Source of the DNA: Trichoderma breve
Taxonomy: Eukaryota; Ascomycota; Sordariomycetes; Hypocreales; Hypocreaceae
Assembly (NCBI RefSeq): GCF_028502605.1
Contig: NC_079237.1
Span: forward strand, 62,001 to 126,000
DNA length: 64,000 bases
Direction: 5' to 3'
Under the pieces are notes generated by a model, which did not search any database, was not told the DNA's origin, and saw only the letters and a program-made list of their open reading frames with translations. The stretch's first letter is position 1; each line of letters opens with the position of its first letter. Made by a program: the position numbers and the translations under genes. Below are positions 10,461 through 21,715 of the stretch, one piece after another.

Positions 10461-12001
10461 TTAAAATAGTTTCTCGAAAATGTCGATCGGAAAAGAGTCT
10501 GCCATGGCGTAAAATGCGCTCTGATTAGGGTGTAATCCATCGCCTGAGTCATATTCTCTTTTTAGTAACGAATGGTGTGCTGGGTCCCGTAAGATCTCAT
10601 CGAAGTCAATGACAGCGTCGAAGATACTGCTTGTGCGAATCCAGTTGTTGACAGCCTGTCTCGTTGACTCCCTAATTGGGTTCCAGTAAGAGTTTGGGGA
10701 TGTATTCCCACACTCTTTAGGGTCCACTTGCGAAAGGCCAAAAGGCGTCAACGTCGCTACAAAGATTGCAATGCCCTGCGATCTTAGTCGGATAGCAATT
10801 TGCTTATACGATGCAATTAGCCGATTGCTAAGGGCCCCTTGACTACAGGAATCGGCGGGTTCCATGCCAATATCGTTTATGCCTTCAAATATCATAACGC
10901 AGCTGACACCAGAAAGAGATATAATGTCTCTATCAAGTCTACTCAGCACGCTGGGTCCAAGACCATCATCCATAACACGATTACCTCCGGCCGCTTGGTT
11001 CACTATCGCCAAGGAAGTATGTAATCCGGATGTACTGGCTTGTAGTCGCCTAAATAAGATATCCGGCCACCTTTATGTGTAGCGAGTCAGCACTCAAACA
11101 AATACAGTAAAGCTTTTTGGTTCGAGAGTATCGAGAGTATCAACACACCGGGTATCGCCATTCGTGATGCTGCATCTGCCGTCTGTAATGCTGTCTCCAA
11201 TGAGGGCAAAGGCTCGCGTATCTCGAGGTGCAAACACTTCGACACCACTAATGTAGTACCTGTGTTAAGGTCAGAATATTTCAGAACAAGACGCAAAAGT
11301 GAATATTATATCTCTGAGTAGAATTCTTCAATCCACGAGAATCTTTACCTACCAGTGATCATTCTGCTTGACGGTAAGGTGATTGAAGTCACCCTCAGAC
11401 ACATGATTGCCTTTAGTGAAATACGAGGTAGTGCGACTACCTGGGTGCGTAACTATGCACTGTGCGTCATGACCAGTTTCAAAGAAGATACTGATACTCA
11501 ATACAGTATTAGAGTTTAAGGGAAACCCAAAATTTACGGCGTCAGAAACCATAAGCGCTCCGGCTGGAATAATAGAAGATTCGCTTCCGCCAAATCTGAC
11601 GCTCTGTATGGTTTCGGAATGAATCTCTGTGGTCCCCGACTTATCCTTGGTCGCTAGTGCCAGCGTTGTTTGTGATAAGGTAATGGGCTTAGACCCAAAC
11701 GCATTCGATAGCCTGACTCGCAAGAATTTCTCGGTTCCAATTGATAGTCGTACGGTTTGACGAATAGTGGTGTTACAAAAGGCCACACCATCTTGTATCT
11801 GCGACGGAGGTTTTATTGTGAGTTTGTGTAGGGTATTTAGAAAGGCGCTCAAACTTGATGCGGTTGGAAGTTACAGCTTTTGCCAAACTACAGTGTTATA
11901 CTCACAAAGTCATCTGGGGGAAGGTTATCACTATCTGCAAGCATTGGCATACTAGCCCAGGTGTGAACCCAATGCCCTTGGCTGTTTGAAGTTGAACTCA
12001 T
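10461..12001 (-). CDS. SGNH/GDSL-type esterase (Lipase_GDSL_2-like)
   Basis: 420 aa in four exons; introns 11905-11799, 11352-11260 and 11148-11071 all keep frame. It starts MSSTSNSQGHWVHTWASM, the usual opening of fungal proteins of this group. Block I is FALIGDSITDGR (nucleophile Ser). Block II Gly and block III Asn fall in AAGGNR and FEGINDIG. Block V is SGDGLHPNQSAF, with catalytic Asp and His (DxxH). An N-terminal jelly-roll-like part (LRVRLSNAFGSKP) precedes the SGNH core, as in multidomain carbohydrate esterases. No signal peptide is obvious, so it is cytosolic or unconventionally exported. It lies tail-on to the GH67 gene, and removal of acetyl groups from xylo-oligosaccharides is a reasonable guess from context only. 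Start ATG at 12001. Confidence 0.82.
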
Positions 12002-12676
12002 AGTAGCTGGACTGTCGTAGTTAGGAGCGATAATTCACGAGTACTTGCTATGGTTGATCTGTAGTAGTAGGAAAATACTGGCTTAAACAGCCTTTCATAG
12101 GGACACATGAAGACTTGGTGCTCTACCGGGTAAATTTGCAAACAAATGTGCCCACCAATCATCAACCTAGTAATCTGAGTAGCCTAAATGCAGAGGGGGT
12201 AACGGACCACAGAAGTCAGAAGTTCTTTTAGCAGGTAGTGGGTTTACTTTCAAAGAAGGAAACAGGGAGGCTTATGCTGAACCTATTGAACAGTGTCTCA
12301 ACCTATTACTATTGAAGCTTCTGATTGCAACTAGGGCTCTTCGCTCTCTAAGTTTTCCTTGCATTGTGAGCACACATCTTCTCTACTTGACGTTATTTAC
12401 AGTCTACATGAACTATTAAAAACTGTAGAGTGTGGCTGTACCTATGCGCGCAAAAGTAGAGGCAAAAACTTTTTCACGGAATACAGTCCTCCGGCCAGAA
12501 CGATTCCGAAATGTGTTCCGTTCAAAGCCTGAGACCAATACCAATGATCCAATGACGACTCATGAATCAGATGTAGCATTAATATATATGTATTTTTGTC
12601 TTCAAAACCTAGAAATGCGTCTTCGGATGCTTCTATCTATATTTCCATGTAACCTTTTCTAACCAGCTGAACTGCT
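12002..12676. promoter_or_regulatory. SGNH gene promoter region and GH67 3' flank
   Basis: A GGGTAAA at 12128-12134 (consensus GGSTAAA, the Ace2/Xyr1-type box of Trichoderma xylanase genes) lies about 130 bp upstream of the SGNH start. A single 7-mer like this is expected about once per 4 kb by chance, so alone it is weak. The remainder holds the GH67 3' flank; the short open frame at 12432-12662 is not called. Confidence 0.25.
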
Positions 12677-15260
12677 CTAGTCCACCACACCTCGTGGCAA
12701 GAATGAAACGTAGTCTACCGGGGCGAGTTCGTTCCCATCTGGCTTACCAACGATCTTCAGTGAATCGCCTTTTTCGACATTCACACTATTGAAGGTGACT
12801 CGAGTAGCAGAATGACCGTCAATACGATCCGAGAAGTCATGGCTCAGTTTGTCCTGAAGATCACCTGTCCAAGCACCAACTAACTTTTCATTCAAAAAGA
12901 CTTGATATTGAGATCTGCCACCCAGATGATCGTAGTAGTTAATTGCAACGTCGTAAACCCCAGAGGGAAAAGTAACAGTACACTGTGCAGTACCGATATT
13001 CGCCCCTGGGATCGTCGCGATCGCTTTTCCTCCAGAGGCAGCCTCGAATGGCGTGACAGGAACCACTGCATATCCTTCAAGCGTCATATCTTCCGCCTCA
13101 ATTCTCCATGCATGGTTACCAACTCGGTTATGTTCGTCTTTAATGCCACACTTGGCGTAGTAGAAATTGTTGATGGAGTCTCGCCATACCAGTGCATGGC
13201 CTGCTTGATACCGTAAACGGAAAGCCACATGGTCAAATCGATCATTGTCTATCAATCCCCGCAAAGCTTCCCACTGCTGCGGAAATGTCTGGGCGACAAG
13301 AGCTCCGGCATAGTGGGAGTCATAGAAGTGCTGAATGACGGTTTTACCAGACTTCAGACGATGAGTGTACGGAACATGGTGAAACCATAAGAGAAGCTCA
13401 TCGGGAGTGGTATCAATGCGCTCAAACCGCTCAGCAACAACTTGAGGATATTGCCCAGAATTTCCTGTTCCAGTGGCGACAGTTCGATCCATGCCAATCG
13501 AATGTGCATTAGCACGAGTCCACTGACCCCATCCATTGCCGTCCTGCGACGCTGGGCAGGGACCATAATGGCAATGTGTGACAATATCGCACAAAGTTTG
13601 AATGCCGAGATTGCCACTGTAATCCTCATATGTTGGCCATGAAGCCATGGAAATACTTGTTATGGTATCCACGATGGTTTTGTGTAAACCGAAGGTCAGC
13701 TGTGTCCAGCTTTGGATTATATCAATTTCGCTTTGCTGAGGGTCCCAAGTGCACAGTCCATATGCATACAGGTTAGCCATAGCAAGATGGCTTCCCAACC
13801 ATGTAGGGTCGTTTCCTACATTAACCACAGCCGCGTAACCACTTCTAGTCCAGTTGAAGCGTTGACCAGATACTATATCTCGGACCAAGGACTGCTGACC
13901 ATCTACATGGAGATCAAAATTGAAAATGGTCTTCCAAAGCGGTGGTAAATACACAACGTGATCTTGTTGGCCAAGATACTCTTGTGTCACTTGCAATTCG
14001 AGAATAATAGGCGTTTTCCGCAGGTGAGCAAGAAGGGGCGACGGTGGTTCCCGGATCTGAAAATCAATGGGGCCGTATTTGATCTGAATAATGACATTAT
14101 CTTCGAATTGAGTATCCAGCCCATCAAAGTACTCAACCGCAGCGTTCGCCCTGTCATTCTTCCAGTCAGATTCATCAAGGTGGTGGTTGTAGACGAAGGC
14201 CCGATACATGACGACGCCGTCACCGTGAGGCTGCAGGGCTCTGGCAAACATGTTCGCACCATCGGCAAGAGTGCGACCATATGTCAGTGGACCTGGCTGT
14301 CCTTCAGAATTCGCCTTGATCAGATACCCTAGCATATCAGGGACATGACGATATAGCTCAGACGTAATGCTCCCCCACCAAGCAATAACGTCGGGATCCA
14401 GAGGATCAGATGTGCGCAAACCTCCGAGGCCTTTTGGTGTATCAAAATACAGAGAGATGCCAATTCGAACTCCCCATGGTCTCATTATGTCCGCAATCCG
14501 AGCCAGTCCTTGCATATTTATGGGATTAAGAAGATTGTAATTGGAGTTGACGTTATTCACAATCAGGCCATTCAGCCCAACAGATGCCAGAAGCCGCGCA
14601 TATTGTTGAACACGAGTCAGATCTTCGAGCACGTATCCGTCCGCAAAAAATATCGAAGGGCCTGCATATCCTCTCTCAATGGTACCGTCCAGGTTATCCC
14701 ACTGATTTACCCACCGAATTGGAGCGCTGGGGTTGGATATATGCATATTGGGCAGCGGCTGGTTCCGGGACAGAAGCCTAAGGAACTCAAAAGCGCCGTA
14801 TAGTGCACCTTGTTCGTTTTGGCCGATGATCTCTGTAGCCTTCCCATCTTTACAGATGAGACAGTATCCATCCTCTTTGAGAGACAGTGTATCAGGAGTG
14901 TCCCGGCCAGCAGATAAGAATGTTTTCACAGTTCCTACAACAATAGAGGAGACATCTGCGATTCCCGGGAGCTTCGTCTCCAGGTTGACACTCTGGCCCA
15001 ATATTTTAGACAGACCGACTTGCAGCTCTCTTGCGGCAGTGAATACAGGACTGCTTTGGTTGCCCGTAAGGGAGATAATTGTTGAGTATCGGGAGCGTAG
15101 GTTGGCAAACTCGTCAGGAAGTGCGGCATACCGCAACCAGCCGTCGAGGCCAGTCTCAGACGGGAGCATACTCAGAATTTTGACCACGAAGGAAACAAAG
15201 GGAGAAATTCGGAATATTTCAGGCTGAAGATACAAATGTGAGCAGTAAGGTAAGCTTCAT
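12677..15260 (-). CDS. aguA: GH67 alpha-glucuronidase
   Basis: Removes (4-O-methyl-)glucuronic acid from the non-reducing end of aldouronic acids released from glucuronoxylan. The main exon codes about 830 aa, the usual GH67 length. Recognisable signatures: TGLDGWLRYA at the N-terminus, RWVNQWDNLDGTIERGYAG, YLIKANSEGQPGPLTYGRT (general acid Glu region), EYFDGLD, IQIKYGPIDFQIREP (catalytic carboxylate region), then the all-helical C-terminal part. The start is uncertain. The first ATG in the main frame is at 15169 and gives no secretion signal. An ATG at 15260 in another frame begins MKLTLLLTFVSSA, like a signal peptide. A 79-nt GT-AG intron 15233-15155 would join its first nine codons to TGLDGW. 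It is divergent from the GH30 xylanase with about 540 bp between them. Confidence 0.9.
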
Positions 15261-15803
15261 CGACTCTGTGGTCAAGTTTTGGGAGCTGCAAGACACTAAA
15301 TAACCATGGATGCTACCAGCAACTGTTATCTAAGTAGCAACTCAATCCCCATGTTTATCCAACGCATTTTCGACAATGCCGATTACCATTAGACGGCAAA
15401 TTCACTTCAGCCTGAGATACTCAATGTGCAAAGTTTTGTTCAATATGCGGGGTAGTTGCTCCGTAAAATCAGGGGAAATGCAGCAGTGGAGCAAGTAGTG
15501 ATTGCTAAAGGGCCAAAATTGGTTTTGCCAATTTAACAGCCACTAACGACAAGTTGCGCAAGCTGAGATCAGCGTTAGGGATTGAAAATGCACCGGCTAA
15601 TATGCTTGACAAGGTCTTGGGGACATGGCAGGCGTTATGTTTTCTGAGAATCGTATAATTATCCAGAATACCTATCTTTCAATCAAGCAGGGGGGATACA
15701 CGTATGTATATAAGAACTTTAGTCCCTACTGTAAAACAAAAGACATTGTGCTTAGCAAATTATAGGAAGGTCTCTCTTGATAGTTACCCGACACAGAAAA
15801 GAG
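15261..15803. promoter_or_regulatory. Divergent promoter shared by GH67 and GH30 genes
   Basis: For the GH30 gene, TATATAAG at 15707-15714 sits about 90 bp before the ATG. GGCTAA at 15595-15600 matches the XYR1 core box known from Trichoderma xylanase promoters. GCGGGG at 15447-15452 fits the CRE1 consensus SYGGRG. Sharing the interval suggests co-induction by xylan and glucose repression; this is inference from motif matches. Confidence 0.45.
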
Positions 15804-17326
15804 ATGAAAGCGATCGCCCTTGTCACCGTGGGGCTCGTGGGGTCGATTGTGCCAACTGCCACAGCAGCCAAAATTAAGATCAATACCAGTTCAAAGCTGC
15901 AGCGCATTGACGGTTTTGGCTTCTCCCAGGCATTTGGGCGAGCTTCTGAATTTCAGGCTGCAGACCCTGAATTGCGAAAGAAGGCACTCGATCTTCTCTT
16001 TGACACAAAAACAGGTGCTGGATTCAGCATCATCCGAAATTGGATCCCTTCCACTACTGCGCTTTCCATTGAGCCAAACAGCCCTGGCTTGGCCTCCAAT
16101 AAGCCCAATTACACGTGGGATGGCGACGATGAAGGCCAAGTTTGGTTCACCAAGCAGGCCGTCAGCTATGGTGTGAAGACTATTTATGCGGATGCATGGA
16201 GTGCACCTGGCTATATGAAGACTAACGGAGATGAGGCTACGCCTGGGTATGTATTGTTAGGCTCTTGGACGTAAAGGATCACAGCTAATAGCTTCTTCCA
16301 GATATCTCTGTGGAACAACTGGCCACACTTGCTCAACTGGTGACTGGAGGCAAGCTTTCGCCAACTACCTTGTTCAATACGTGAAGTTCTACAAGCAAGA
16401 AGGCCTTGACATCACCCATCTTGGATTCTTGAACGAACCAGACATCGAGTATGTGATTTCTTTGTCTTGCATACAGGCTCGTATCAAAATGTTCTTGCTG
16501 ATGCTGATATTTACGTCTTCACAGGGTTGGATACTCGCAGATGCAGATTAGTCCCAACGCCCAAGAGGCCATCTCCTTCATCCCAACCCTCTACGAGACA
16601 GTCAAACGCGCACGATTGGATCTGAGGCTTACCTGCTGTGATGCAGTGGGCTGGGATTCCCAAGCCAATTATACTAATCATCTAATGGCCACCGGAATGC
16701 AGAAGTACCTCGACATTATATCTTCCCATATGTACTCAGGTGACGCTACATTTCCGATAAAGACGAACCTGCCCACCTGGCTCACAGAGGCAGGTGTTGA
16801 GACGAGTACTGCCCCCTTTACTACGACATGGTACGATAATGGTGCTCTGAATGAGGGTATGACGTGGGCGAACAAACTAGCAACAGGATTTGTCGATGCT
16901 GGACTTTCTGCATATTTGTTCTGGGAGGGCTTTGAGATTGGTCAGAACCAGTCCGCAAGCCATCTTGTCGATGTTCTTGGAGATGAACCCGAGCCCTCCA
17001 GCGTTTACTATGCTTTCACCATGTGGTCTCGATTCATTCGTCCCGGCGCAAACCGCATTGCCGTCAGCGGTGCCTTGCCAAATGTCATTATCGCAGCGTT
17101 CCAGAACATTGACAAATCTGTCATCGCCATTTTTACCAACAACGGCAGTTCGTCACAGCTTGCTGATATTGCTATTCCTGCCGGGAAGAAACCTAGTGCA
17201 CAAGTCTGGTTGACCGATAACGATCACAAGGTGTCTGAAATCAACTTTAAGCGGCGGGGCTCGTCTATCGAGGTTGCAATTCCTCCCAACAGTGTCATTA
17301 CCGTCAAGTTTATTTCGCGATTATAA
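15804..17326 (+). CDS. GH30 (probably subfamily 7) endo-xylanase/glucuronoxylanase, secreted
   Basis: 463 aa after removing introns 16247-16301 and 16449-16524. The signal peptide MKAIALVTVGLVGSIVPTATA ends at an AxA-type site. The GH30 core opens KLQRIDGFGFSQAFGRAS. The acid/base Glu is in FLNEPDIE (about residue 193) and the nucleophile Glu in WLTEAGVE (about residue 287). A C-terminal beta-sandwich (VIIAAFQN to VITVKFISRL) follows the barrel, as in GH30. Fungal GH30_7 enzymes cut (glucurono)xylan, some directed by methylglucuronic acid, which fits the divergent GH67. Start ATG at 15804; the longer open frame upstream begins only with TTG. Endo versus exo mode cannot be read from the sequence. 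Confidence 0.9.
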
Positions 17327-18891
17327 GCGGTCTAACGACCCATGTGGCAGCACATCCGACTAGATAGCTGGCAATAATATTTATTGCAGATTAATTTTAT
17401 TACTGCTTATTTGCAAATACTTTTGCCTTATTTCTGAGTAATGACTGTATTCTAGCAGGAACAAATTCTGTAACAACACCTAACTGACTTGTTTAGTTTG
17501 AGGGTAGTGACTAAAATATGCTACCGGGTCATTTCATCACTATTATTTGTAATTCCCAATTAGATCACCTAGGAGGAGAGGCTCTATCCAATTGCAGCAC
17601 GCGTTACAATAATACCCTATACTTTGTGCACTTGGGTGCGCTTGTCCAGAGGCTCCTTTGGAAGCTGCTACATACCGCAACAACTATCTTTTTTGGCTAA
17701 TGCTAGAATGTGGTTCCCAACTTCCCCCTCCCCACTCGTTAGTGTAAAGGATCCATCCCAGGGTCCCTTCCCCTCCTCTTCTGGAAATGGAAACGCGGGG
17801 AGGGGTTGCGACGCCTGGGATTCTACCCCAGATGCTAATCACGGCATCTTTCTTTTGTTTTTTTACGCTACGCTTAATGTCCTTTTGCTCTCACAAGGGT
17901 AAGAATCCTCAGCCTGTGGGCCCTGAATCATATCTTTCTCCATTTGAGCTTTTTCATTATGTCACTCCAGGAGCATACGTCCTATATTTCTGGTAAAGAT
18001 AGGATTACAAAGTTATTGGTACAGCGATATTACTCAGTCAGGCCCCTCTCTCCTCAGCCATCAGCTTATAACACTATTATCGCACCATCTTGGCTTCCTC
18101 TTAACCGATCAGCTCGTTACAGTTTGTGGAATCCTCTGGTTAATTTTTCCGGCATCTGACGCCCTTCTCCATTCGAGACTAACCGTGCCGGTTCTCCGGA
18201 GGATAGGAAAGTCCAGGTCACTGGAGCATTTACCCTAAATTCAATGACGAGGGTGTCGACATCCAACACCAAAATGGTTTTGTCGCGACGTATCGCCAAA
18301 ACGGCACTGAATGATTGGTCGGAAAAATACCTTGACGGGTAAATCCTTAAAATTTGTACCAAGCGGGCTCCTCTTTCGGTTCGCGAGACTGTGGAGTTGA
18401 AGGATCTTCTATAGCGTTGACGGGACAAAAGTCGCGAAGCTTGTTACAAATGGAATAGAATATAGTGAATAAATTACATATTGGGTATTCATAATATAAT
18501 ATCATTTGCTTGATCCACTATGGCCAAGAAAACGGCCCATTCTCATGATAAAACAAGAATAATATTGGAATACTGTAATATATTTTGATCAATTGGTTTA
18601 AAAATCGTTAGCTTGCAATATAAGTTTTGTTTCATAGTGGCACGTAGACTTTACTATGAGACTAGATATATTACACGCCAAGTGAAGCAATTGCTTTTGC
18701 AACAATACGATAAATTTATTTGTGTCGATTTTGCAGGGGAACCGGTTGCGAGCGATCACAAGAATTAGTATATGACGACTCAGCTTCAATTCAAACAGAG
18801 CATTATATTAGATCTGACCATGATAATAGTATTACTAGTTCCATACCTCCATTCAATACTCGGAGAGTTGGAATCACGTCAGGATGTGTGT
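17327..18891. other. Gene-less stretch, 1.6 kb
   Basis: No supported gene. A plus-strand stretch near 18218-18289 (HWSIYPKFNDEGVDIQ) reads as protein but is bounded by stops and may be a relic. TTTACCC at 18229-18235 and GGGTAAA at 18337-18343 match the GGSTAAA box but have no clear target gene. Confidence 0.4.
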
Positions 18892-20586
18892 TTAATGCTG
18901 TTTGTGAAATTCAGGCATATCCGTGCTGTCGACAACCGCATCTTTGAATTCCCGGGCTTTTATATTCTGGGAAAACAAGAGATCCAGTTCTTCGTAAGTC
19001 CTACCTTTGCTTTCTGGGAGGCGAAAATAGCCCCACAACAAACAAAGCAGAGCAAAAGCGGCTGCCAAAAAGGCAGTCTTGCCCTTCAAATTTCCCGCGG
19101 TAGGGTTCAGAGTATAGGGAGCCACAGTGGCGCTGAACACATTCGCAACGTTGTATGCGTTACGAGCCAGAGATATACTCTTGGACCGAAGGCGGGTGGA
19201 AGATATCTCGCCAACAACGATGAAGGCTGTCGGACCAATAGTCAACTGGTAGACGACATACCAGACAAGATACATAATTGCCTGGCCGTAACCCAATCCC
19301 GTGGTTTGGTGAGCAAGTGCTAAAAATCCAAGGATAAACATAGAACAAGACATGCCGGCATATCCACAGAGCATGATTCCACGTCGGCCAAATCGTGCAG
19401 TCACAAATACCGAAAGTAGAGTACACAAGAAATGGATGCCGCCTTGTCCAATGGTCATTTTATAAGCGTTTGCCGCCGGTAACCCAGCCTGCTCGTAAAA
19501 GTAGGACGAGTAATTAGCTATGGCAAAACCGCAGAGAACCTGAGACGCCCAAACGACGCATCCGATTTCGGTACGCCACAGGTTTGTTCCGCGAAAGCAG
19601 TCCCTGTATGAAGCACCTTCCGTCATGGCCATCTCTAGGTTGGTGGTTTGAACCATCAATGCAACGGATTGCTTGCTGGTTTCCGATCTCTTGGACGAAA
19701 GTCGCTTCATAGACTTCTCAGCTTCTTCGATACGACCTTTGCGAACAAGCCACCATGGAGACTCTGGAGCAAACAGGAGTGGGGGAATGACAATAACAGG
19801 CCAAATCCACTGGATGGCCAGCGGGATTCGCCAGGACCATTCGCCAGTGCGATTTACCAAGCCGTAGAGAACGCCATACGAAACGAATTGGCCAATTCCC
19901 CAGCAAAGGACAACGAAAGTCTCGAGGTATGCCCGAAGAGCTACTGGAGCAACCTCTGAGGCATATGCTGGAGCCAAAGTGGTGAAAACGCCCCACGCCA
20001 AGCCACACAGCAACTCGCCGGCAAAGAGCACTTCAATGGTCTTGGAAAAGAAGGGGATAAATAGAACCCCAGTGAGGAATACAAGCGTTCCCAAAACGGC
20101 TTTCTTGTGGCCAAACCACTCGGTAATAAGACCGTTGAGATAAATGCCAACGATATTACCCAGAGGGCTAGCCAGTCCTAAAGCAGTCTGCCATTTTGCC
20201 TCCAATTGGTATTTCCCTTGTCCTTGGGTATGCCCAAATTGCTGTTGAAAAGCGGGATAGGCGAACAGAGAGCCGATAAGAGCCGTGTCGTATCCGTCCA
20301 TAATGACTACGATTGAGACAATCATGGACCACATGCATGCTTGCGGGTACATCTTGACTGCCTTGAGAAAAGTCAAGCTATGTTCTTCTTCCGTTGCATT
20401 GCGAGCATCTTCGGCGATGTTGGTCCAGCTGTCGGCTGTTTCGAAGGCTTCAACTTGCGGCATATGCTCCGCCGCTATTTTCTTGTTTGTCTCTTGAGAC
20501 ATCTCCAGAGATTGGGTATGAGCCATGTGCTCGTTTAACGTAAATGAACCGCTTGTAAGTGAAGAAGTAGTCAGATTCAGCGGCAC
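18892..20586 (-). CDS. MFS sugar porter (maltose/alpha-glucoside-type permease family)
   Basis: 564 aa in a single exon. A long hydrophilic N-terminus is followed by 12 predicted membrane segments. Sugar-porter landmarks are visible: MDGYDTALIGSLFA in the first helix, GHKKAVLGT in the loop 2-3, LCGLAWGVFTTLAPAYASEV (the R/PETP region equivalent), APESPWWLVRKGR at the end of the first half, GRRGIMLCGY in loop 8-9 and LPESKGRTYEEL in the C-terminus. This layout resembles fungal disaccharide and oligosaccharide permeases. The location near GH67 and GH30 suggests uptake of xylo- or aldouronic oligosaccharides; the substrate is not shown by sequence. ATG at 20586, with a second in-frame ATG at 20526. 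A TATAAAG box lies at 20641-20647, minus strand. Its promoter carries a tight group of XYR1/ACE2-like boxes. Confidence 0.9.
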   Translation of the reverse strand: MPLNLTTSSLTSGSFTLNEHMAHTQSLEMSQETNKKIAAEHMPQVEAFETADSWTNIAEDARNATEEEHSLTFLKAVKMYPQACMWSMIVSIVVIMDGYDTALIGSLFAYPAFQQQFGHTQGQGKYQLEAKWQTALGLASPLGNIVGIYLNGLITEWFGHKKAVLGTLVFLTGVLFIPFFSKTIEVLFAGELLCGLAWGVFTTLAPAYASEVAPVALRAYLETFVVLCWGIGQFVSYGVLYGLVNRTGEWSWRIPLAIQWIWPVIVIPPLLFAPESPWWLVRKGRIEEAEKSMKRLSSKRSETSKQSVALMVQTTNLEMAMTEGASYRDCFRGTNLWRTEIGCVVWASQVLCGFAIANYSSYFYEQAGLPAANAYKMTIGQGGIHFLCTLLSVFVTARFGRRGIMLCGYAGMSCSMFILGFLALAHQTTGLGYGQAIMYLVWYVVYQLTIGPTAFIVVGEISSTRLRSKSISLARNAYNVANVFSATVAPYTLNPTAGNLKGKTAFLAAAFALLCLLWGYFRLPESKGRTYEELDLLFSQNIKAREFKDAVVDSTDMPEFHKQH

Positions 20587-20731
20587 TATGATGTTGAATA
20601 TGAAATCTCGGTCCTTGAATTCTGCCAGTAATACCGTTGGCTTTATACCCCACGCTCTGCTACCTCTAACCAGATATTAACAGGGTTGGACGGTGAAAGC
20701 ATTCATATCCCGTGTCTCTTTCGCTACCAAT

Positions 20732-20815
20732 TTAGCCTACGATACACGATTCGCTATTTGTTAAGCTGAGAAACTTTACCCTACCAATCGGCTAAATCTC
20801 CCGATGACGGGTAAA
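20732..20815 (-). promoter_or_regulatory. Cluster of XYR1/ACE2-like boxes upstream of the sugar porter
   Basis: Four matches to GGCTAA/GGSTAAA fall in 84 bp: TTAGCC at 20732-20737 (GGCTAA on minus), TTTACCC at 20775-20781 (GGGTAAA on minus), GGCTAAA at 20790-20796 and GGGTAAA at 20809-20815. They lie 145-230 bp upstream of the porter's ATG. The grouping is far denser than the chance rate of one GGSTAAA per about 4 kb, so it probably binds the xylanase regulators. The motif definitions come from Trichoderma work; the binding is inferred. Confidence 0.5.
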
Positions 20816-21715
20816 TCCTCTTAGAGTCAAGCAGGAATGTAGAAGTCATCAGAATCGTTGGATGAGAGAGCTAACCAACGGTCATAGGATTTCTACAGCC
20901 CGAATCTTTGAACGAGAACTGCCACATATCCATTTGGTGGCGATATGCGGGGTTGGAAAGCAGGGGAAAACTTAACCGTTGTTGGTGGTCGCTGATCTTG
21001 GAAGTGGGTTTACTGTAGCAGACATTAGGCGATTGACAGTCGATCAGCTGGGAAGAATATTCCGTCTGGGTCTGTGTTGCAATCGGCAACTGTGCTTCCC
21101 AACCTAGGTAAATCATGTTTTACAGGGTTCATGATTTCGATGTCGTAATCTAATGTAAAATTTAGGGTCTGTAGTGTAACAGCCATACACTGTAACAACG
21201 ACTGGGGGTTTATATTTGACACTTGTTAATTATCGCAGCTGAAGAAATCGTCACGTTAAATGCCAAACGCGCAGCTCCTCTGGCAGGTGGGTGCTCTACC
21301 CTGCCTACGGCAATGACTATGCCATTTGTTTATGCAACGATTCTAAGTCCCCCTGCTACTATTACCACAGATACATAGCTCTAAAACATTATGGTTCTAC
21401 AATTACGAGAGCTCATGGGAAAGGGGAAAAGGTGTAGCTCTCTTGGCGCAATTCATGTTAGGAAAGTATCCGGAGTCCGTGGTTATTCTTGTTATTCACT
21501 GCAATTATGGAAGGCCTTTGTTGGGAGAATCGATTTCTCAAAGCTTGGAACAAGTCTCACTGGATGAAATATATAGATATACACCTATATTACTTCCATA
21601 ATGATTAAACCTAGCTGCCATAGGTTCAACGTACAGGTTCTATCTTCTACTAATTTAAGAATACATAAACCTCATGACATAGACTATATTTATCTAAATA
21701 GAAATCATTATCTAT
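20816..21715. other. Gene-less stretch
   Basis: Distal promoter of the sugar porter and the 3' flank of the dienelactone-hydrolase gene. AT-rich near 21560-21720. No gene is supported. Confidence 0.5.

Noticed and set aside
12677..15235. GH115 as an alternative for the alpha-glucuronidase
   Set aside because: The motifs (NQWDNLDGTIERGYAG, ANSEGQPGP, KYGPIDFQ) and length are those of GH67.
18333..20819. Shared 15-mer TGACGGGTAAATCCT at 18333 and 20805
   Set aside because: A few 15-mer repeats are expected by chance in 64 kb, and the flanks do not match, so I do not call a duplicated element.
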